Positions 4,206-7,534 of a stretch of DNA of 7,534 nt are shown in pieces. This DNA is from JAWOGN01 sp046496815. Lineage in GTDB: Bacteria; Desulfobacterota; DSM-4660; Desulfatiglandales; Desulfatiglandaceae. The translations under genes were made by a program, and so were the position numbers. The notes beneath the pieces are model-generated. The model was not told the origin of the DNA. It saw nothing but the letters and a program-made list of their open reading frames with translations, and made no database searches. The stretch's first letter is position 1; the number at the start of each line of letters is the position of its first letter. Where the stretch lies: positions 1-7,534 of the forward strand of contig JAWOGN010000064.1 in the NCBI GenBank assembly GCA_046496815.1, in the 5' to 3' direction.

Positions 4206-5375
4206 ATGTGGATAAAAAGAAAATACGAATTAAGCCTCGCTGCCCTATTTAAGCAGTTTTCTTCCGTTGTGGTGACAGGTGCGAGGCAAGTAGGAAAAAC
4301 ATCTCTGGTTCGCAAGCTATTTCCTGACCTGGGATACGTGTCTCTGGATCTTCCGGCCATTGCAGAGCAAGCCGAAAAAAGCCCCGATGAATTCTTGGGC
4401 AGCCGCAAGGAACCGCTGATCATTGATGAAATGCAGTATGCGCCTTCACTGCCGCGGCACCTAAAAGTCCGAATCGATCAGAACAAAAAGCCCGGCCGAT
4501 TCCTCTTGACCGGCTCTCAAAACTTCCCGCTCATGCAAGGTATTTCCGAAAGCGTGGCGGGTCGTTGCGGCATTCTCAACATGCTCAATCTTTCAGGGGC
4601 CGAGATGAGGGAAGCCTTCGAACATTTCGACGAAAACGCCTATCTGTTCAAGGGAGGTTTCCCTGAGCTCCACCAAAGGCCTGATCTGGATTCCCATTAC
4701 TGGCATGCGGCTTACTTGAGCTCATACCTGGAAAGAGACGTCCGGAATATTCTCAATGTGGGAAGTTTGAGAGACTTTGATCGATTTCTGCGGGCTGTGT
4801 CTGTAAGAACCGCACAGGTACTCTCTTACTCAGAATTGGCCAGGGATGTGGGCATCGCAACGAACACCGCAAAGCAATGGATTTCAGTGCTTCAGGCTTC
4901 CGGTCAGGTGTTTCTCCTTGAACCCTACCACCGCGATCTCGGCAAACGGCTGGTAAAATCGCCCAAGATATATATGTGCGATACCGGTATGGCTTTATTC
5001 CTGATGGGGTTTGAAAACTGGGAAGCCGTAAGTCGGCACCCTATCGCCGGACCTCTGTGGGAAACCCACGTGGTCATGCAAGTGGTAAAGCATCACTACT
5101 CTTTGGCCAAAAGTGTCCCGGTATGGTTCTGGCGCACGGTAAACGGGATGGAAGTTGACTTGCTGATTGAACGGGGCGGAAGCTTCACGGCGATCGAAGC
5201 CAAATTCTCTGAAAACCCGGATCAGACCAGCCTAAAAGGTATCAGGGCCCTTAAGAGATTCTACGGCGATAGCTGCCTCCACCAGGGCCTCATCGCAGCC
5301 CGAACCCGACACCCTTTCCCCCTATCCGACGATGTCACGGCTGTTCCAGGCAGCATGATCGATCAATACCTCTAA
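4206..5375 (+). CDS. AAA_14/DUF4143-family ATP-binding protein
   Basis: The 389-aa product is a complete member of the AAA_14-DUF4143 family. Residues 1-24 form the usual lead-in (MWIKRKYELSLAALF). Walker A GARQVGKT is at 25-32, Walker B LIIDE at 71-75 and sensor-like TGSQ at 102-105. The C-terminal half (about 190-389) is DUF4143, with a PD-(D/E)xK-like pattern: D318 in MEVDLLI and E331-x-K333 in IEAK. I prefer ATG 4206 over the in-frame GTG 4155, because relatives begin just before KR...L and the putative promoter lies between the two. No ribosome-binding site is seen at either. The family is widespread and copied among mobile islands; its cellular role is not established, and nuclease or DNA-binding activity is only suggested by the fold. 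It stands alone, with no co-directional gene within about 185 nt. Confidence 0.9.
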   Translation: MWIKRKYELSLAALFKQFSSVVVTGARQVGKTSLVRKLFPDLGYVSLDLPAIAEQAEKSPDEFLGSRKEPLIIDEMQYAPSLPRHLKVRIDQNKKPGRFLLTGSQNFPLMQGISESVAGRCGILNMLNLSGAEMREAFEHFDENAYLFKGGFPELHQRPDLDSHYWHAAYLSSYLERDVRNILNVGSLRDFDRFLRAVSVRTAQVLSYSELARDVGIATNTAKQWISVLQASGQVFLLEPYHRDLGKRLVKSPKIYMCDTGMALFLMGFENWEAVSRHPIAGPLWETHVVMQVVKHHYSLAKSVPVWFWRTVNGMEVDLLIERGGSFTAIEAKFSENPDQTSLKGIRALKRFYGDSCLHQGLIAARTRHPFPLSDDVTAVPGSMIDQYL

Positions 5376-5391
5376 CATCGAATGAGATAGC

Positions 5392-5446
5392 GGGGTCAGT
5401 CCTCGACATGTGACAAGGGCGATATCCAATGTCAAAGCTTGACCCC
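5392..5446. repeat. Imperfect 18-bp inverted repeat, GGGGTCA...TGACCCC
   Basis: Arm 5392-5409 (GGGGTCAGTCCTCGACAT) and the complement of arm 5429-5446 (GGGGTCAAGCTTTGACAT) match at 14 of 18 positions, separated by 19 bp. The element lies between the ATPase stop and the sigma-factor leader. It resembles the short GGGGTCA-type interspersed palindromes common in deltaproteobacterial intergenic regions and often linked to RAYT transposases. It could also act as a transcription barrier. No strong T-run follows. Confidence 0.55.
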
Positions 5447-5560
5447 TTTCCTTCTGCAGCATTTTCTCACGGGATCATTAGATCGCAGAAAATCCGGGCT
5501 TTTTCATTTTTTATGTCACACAAGGTCCACTTTTTTTGTCTAATAGAAAAAGAGGAACAG

Positions 5561-6427
5561 ATGGAAAAGAAACCCTATTCGGATGAAACCAGCCTCGAGC
5601 GTCTGGTCGACTTGGCCAAAGAAGGCGGGAGAAATGCGCTCGAAGAGCTGGTGAGAACGATTCAAGACCGAATCTACGGCCTGGCGCTGAGGATCCTCTT
5701 CCTGCCGGCTGATGCAGAGGACGCGACCCAAGAGATACTGATCAAGATCATCACCCATCTGGGAAGTTTCAAAGGGGAAAGCCGATTCACAACCTGGTGT
5801 TTTCGCATTGCCGCCAATCACCTCCTCACCACCCGCAAACGGCGTGCAGAGAAGTGGTTCTCCTTTGAAACGTGCGAGCAGGCGATTGAAGAAGCACAAA
5901 AAATGTCGAGCATGGAGGATTCCGAGAGCCCGGAAGATCATCTCATCGTGGAAGAGGTAAAACTGGCCTGTTTGCAAGGCATGTTGCTCTGTTTGAGCCG
6001 CGAGATACGCATGGCCTTTATCCTTGGAGTTATTTTCCAAGTCACAAGCGTCGAGGGCAGCCGGATTTTAAATATCACCCCCGAAGCCTTTCGCCAGCGT
6101 CTTTCCCGGGGACGGAAGCAGATCCGGCATTTTATGACGAAGAACTGCAGCTTGGTCAAACCGGGCAATCCCTGCGCCTGCACCAAGCTTCTCCCCTATG
6201 AAATCAAAATCAAGCTGCTGGATCCAAAGAATCTCCACTTTGCGGATCATCCCTGCCACGCCCGCCGGAACGGCTCGGCGGATTCCAGGCTTCAAGAACT
6301 GGGAGAACTGGAGCGGATTGCTGTTCTTTTCCGGAGCCACCCCGACTATGCAGCACCGGAGACCTTTGTCAAATCCATAAGGGATCTCGTGGCCTCCCGA
6401 AGGCTGGAGATATTGAATGAGATATAA
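5561..6427 (+). CDS. ECF-type sigma-70 family sigma factor with C-terminal cysteine cluster
   Basis: ATG 5561 is preceded by AGAGGA (5551-5556); an upstream in-frame ATG (5429) would add 44 unrelated residues lying over the inverted repeat, so it is rejected. The 288-aa protein has sigma region 2 at about 25-95: ALRILFLPADAEDATQEILI and RFTTWCFRIAANHLL. Region 4 is at about 133-190: LSREIRMAFILGVIF ... ITPEAFRQRLSRGRKQIRHF, the helix-turn-helix that reads the -35 element. A tail of about 100 residues follows, beginning NCSLVKPGNPCACTK, with C196, C205 and C207 plus H230/C232. Related ECF factors carry a similar C-LVNP-NPC-C motif, which may bind metal or sense redox state. No anti-sigma gene is adjacent; the tail may replace it (inference). 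The downstream gene begins 31 nt after the stop and is probably co-transcribed. Confidence 0.92.
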   Translation: MEKKPYSDETSLERLVDLAKEGGRNALEELVRTIQDRIYGLALRILFLPADAEDATQEILIKIITHLGSFKGESRFTTWCFRIAANHLLTTRKRRAEKWFSFETCEQAIEEAQKMSSMEDSESPEDHLIVEEVKLACLQGMLLCLSREIRMAFILGVIFQVTSVEGSRILNITPEAFRQRLSRGRKQIRHFMTKNCSLVKPGNPCACTKLLPYEIKIKLLDPKNLHFADHPCHARRNGSADSRLQELGELERIAVLFRSHPDYAAPETFVKSIRDLVASRRLEILNEI

Positions 6428-6458
6428 CCAGAAGCTACTAGATCAAGGGAGGATTAAC

Positions 6459-6908
6459 ATGGATATCAAAAAAGAATGGCTGGCGCCTTGCGGGCTTTAC
6501 TGCGGAATTTGTGCGGTCATGGTGGCACACAGGGACGACAATCAAAAGCTGAAGGGACTGTTGGCCCCTTTGTTTGGGGTCTCACCGGAAGATATCCGTT
6601 GCGAAGGTTGTTTATCCGATGAACCATTTGCCTACTGTACCACATGCCCCATCAGGTCCTGCACATCGCAAAAAGGATATGAAGGATGCCATCAATGTGA
6701 CGAATTTCCTTGTCAGCATATTGAAGAGTTTCCCGTACCTGTCGGCAAAAAGGTCATTTTGCGGGCTGTTCCGTATCGGCGAGAGTTCGGCACCGACAAA
6801 TGGGTTGAAGATGAAGAAACCCGCTATGTCTGCCCCCAATGCGGCAATACCGTTTTCCGGGGTGCCGTAAAATGCAATCATTGCAAAGCGAAGCTGGATC
6901 TGGACTGA
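6459..6908 (+). CDS. DUF3795-family cysteine-rich protein with C-terminal zinc ribbon
   Basis: GGGAGG (6448-6453) lies 5 nt before ATG 6459, fixing the start. The 149-aa protein begins MDIKKEWLAPCGLYCGICAV, the DUF3795 signature (C11, C15, C18). It continues with RCEGC (C48, C51), YCTTCPIRSC (C60, C63, C68) and GCHQCDEFPC (C77, C80, C85). A short ribbon at the end, VCPQC...KCNHC (C125, C128, C139, C142), would bind one zinc ion. Fifteen cysteines in 149 residues strongly imply bound metal, zinc or an iron-sulfur cluster. DUF3795 proteins are common in anaerobes and have no established function; none of the motifs indicates a catalytic site. It follows the sigma factor by 31 nt and is likely in the same transcript, so a shared metal or redox role is plausible but unproven. 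Confidence 0.9.
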   Translation: MDIKKEWLAPCGLYCGICAVMVAHRDDNQKLKGLLAPLFGVSPEDIRCEGCLSDEPFAYCTTCPIRSCTSQKGYEGCHQCDEFPCQHIEEFPVPVGKKVILRAVPYRREFGTDKWVEDEETRYVCPQCGNTVFRGAVKCNHCKAKLDLD

Positions 6909-7025
6909 TTCTTTGCCGGCGATGCAGATGCTGTTTCATTCATATCGAATGACAACCGCATGGGTGTCATGCAGGGAAAGAAAGCCTTACCGCATCCTCA
7001 ATTTGAATATTTCTTATCGTAAGTG

Positions 7026-7045
7026 AAACCCAGAAGGGGTTTTTT
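7026..7045 (+). terminator. Weak terminator-like hairpin downstream of the DUF3795 gene
   Basis: AAACCC (7026-7031) can pair with GGGTTT (7037-7042) over a 5-nt loop, followed by three more T (7043-7045). It lies about 120 nt after the stop of the DUF3795 gene, in a region (6909-7075) where I see no coding sequence and only a second tiny palindrome, GCATG/CATGC at 6958-6972. The stem is short, so termination here is uncertain. Confidence 0.3.
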
Positions 7046-7075
7046 CCACCGTTGACTTGAGGTCCGAATCGCTTC

Positions 7076-7343
7076 TCAGATCGCATGATGAAAGTACCCC
7101 GTTAAAAGCCTTCTCATGACACCCGCAATCGGCGTACGACCGCTACGCAGCAAAAGGTGAGAATGGTTAGGTATCAACGCCCATGCGAAACACAAGCGTA
7201 TCGCTCTCAATCAACACTCGGCCGAGACGGGCTACAAAAGAATCACGATCCGCGTCGTCCCAAAAGATTTTGCGACGCTCAATTCCCCGAACGATAATGT
7301 GGTGGAGCGCACCCGGAGCGTCAATCCTGGCTTTTCGTGGCAT
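7076..7343 (-). pseudogene. Frameshifted and truncated REP-associated tyrosine transposase (RAYT, Y1 type)
   Basis: ATG 7343 opens MPRKARIDAPGALHHIIVRG and IERRKIFWDDADRDSFVARL, the hallmark N-terminus of RAYT/IS200-like transposases. After ESDT (about 7196) the frame is off by one base and stops at TAA 7169-7167. The adjacent frame, from 7195, restores the homology as LCFAWALIPNHSHLLLRSGR and then TPIAGVMRRLLTGY, ending at TGA 7078-7076. The HUH motif reads HSH where the family has HFH; both metal-binding His are kept. The rest of the protein, including the catalytic Tyr region, is missing: family members are about 150-250+ aa, and here only about 85-90 residues remain. These enzymes nick single-stranded DNA at REP hairpins. 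This copy is dead. Confidence 0.85.
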
Positions 7344-7385
7344 ACAAATCGAAAACCCCTTCGCTTAATCATGTCGATCGATATA

Positions 7386-7417
7386 TCACTGACCGTCCCC
7401 TATGACCTCATCAGTGA
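7386..7417. repeat. 7-bp inverted repeat TCACTGA/TCAGTGA upstream of the RAYT remnant
   Basis: TCACTGA (7386-7392) and TCAGTGA (7411-7417) are perfect inverted repeats separated by 18 bp, within 45-75 nt upstream of the transposase start. The position suggests the recognition or end sequence of the element, or a REP-like hairpin. It begins just after the stop of the truncated aldolase gene, so the element may have inserted close to that gene's 3' end. Confidence 0.4.
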
Positions 7418-7423
7418 CCCACC

Positions 7424-7534
7424 TCACCTTGCCGAGAAGAGCGTATGAAACGCCTCCAGAACCTTCTCAATATCTTGGATGGTGATCCAATAGTGTGTGA
7501 CCGCCCTGAATTCCCGTAAACCCACTTGCCCGAT
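7424..7534 (-). CDS. Probable low-specificity threonine aldolase, C-terminal end only (gene continues past right edge)
   Basis: From the right edge the minus strand is open for 36 codons to TGA 7426-7424: IGQVGLREFRAVTHYWITIQ and DIEKVLEAFHTLFSAR. The motif RAVTHYxIT-xDIEKxLEAF resembles the C-terminus of PLP-dependent threonine aldolases, which split threonine or allo-threonine into glycine and acetaldehyde in the cytoplasm. The PLP lysine and active-site region lie outside the window, so identification rests on this tail alone. Another fold-type I PLP enzyme is possible. Confidence 0.5.
   Translation of the reverse strand: MGQVGLREFRAVTHYWITIQDIEKVLEAFHTLFSAR

Noticed and set aside
4106..4423. 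Minus-strand frame of 105 codons
   Set aside because: Mostly antisense to the start of the ATPase gene, with no recognisable product.
5429..5560. Upstream start for the sigma factor
   Set aside because: The 44 added residues come from the inverted repeat and leader, precede the first family residues, and lack a ribosome-binding site; ATG 5561 has AGAGGA.
7130..7173. GTTAGGT near 7166-7172 as an attC R' box
   Set aside because: No R'' or inner boxes could be found within a plausible distance, and the sequence is explained as RAYT coding DNA (IPNHSHLLL) on the minus strand.
1..7534. CRISPR array, tRNA or rRNA genes
   Set aside because: No regularly spaced direct repeats of 24-40 bp, no tRNA cloverleaf-like sequence with a CCA or T-arm pattern, and no rRNA motifs were seen on either strand by eye.

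Overview
The window looks like a bacterial chromosome segment of moderate GC. The protein flavours (a GNAT-HDAC fusion, a RAYT transposase beginning MPRKARIDAPG, PIN/Phd toxin-antitoxin debris, a DUF3795 protein) suggest a Desulfobacterota-type (deltaproteobacterial) genome. That placement is an inference from family resemblance, not a proven assignment.

Layout. (1) 1-1712, minus strand: a long gene open at the left edge. It encodes an N-terminal GNAT acetyltransferase fused to a C-terminal class II histone-deacetylase/acetylpolyamine-amidohydrolase domain with all zinc and catalytic residues in place. (2) About 1843-4143: an accessory block that I read as the remains of an integron-type cassette array on the minus strand. 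Two 57-58 bp attC-like sites (2043-2099 and 3971-4028) share the boxes GGCCAACAAG...AGCCGAC...GCGGCTGA, and a probable half-site lies at 2650-2672. The best-preserved cassette (2049-2655, 607 bp) carries an AbiEii/MNT-like nucleotidyltransferase and an overlapping 44-aa protein whose stop lies inside attC. The same block holds a decayed 4-oxalocrotonate tautomerase gene, an orphan Phd/YefM antitoxin, a vapB-like antitoxin with a twice-broken vapC, and a C-terminal gene fragment. No integrase is visible.

(3) 4206-5375, plus strand: an AAA_14/DUF4143 ATPase with Walker motifs and a PD-(D/E)xK-like C-terminus. It may be expressed from a promoter that would give a leaderless mRNA. (4) 5392-5446: an imperfect GGGGTCA inverted repeat. 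(5) 5561-6908, plus strand: a probable two-gene operon of an ECF-type sigma factor with an added cysteine cluster and a very cysteine-rich DUF3795 protein with a C-terminal zinc ribbon. (6) 7076-7343, minus strand: a frameshifted, truncated REP-associated tyrosine transposase (RAYT) with a short inverted repeat upstream. (7) 7424-7534, minus strand: the C-terminal end of a probable threonine aldolase, continuing off the right edge.

Taken together, two apparently intact core-like loci (GNAT-HDAC; sigma/DUF3795) and an ATPase gene flank a graveyard of small mobile modules. Most toxin or transposase parts are broken, while both antitoxins keep a usable start and frame. The most interesting items are the opposing-activity acetyltransferase/deacetylase fusion, the attC-delimited nucleotidyltransferase cassette, and the cysteine-rich sigma/DUF3795 pair.
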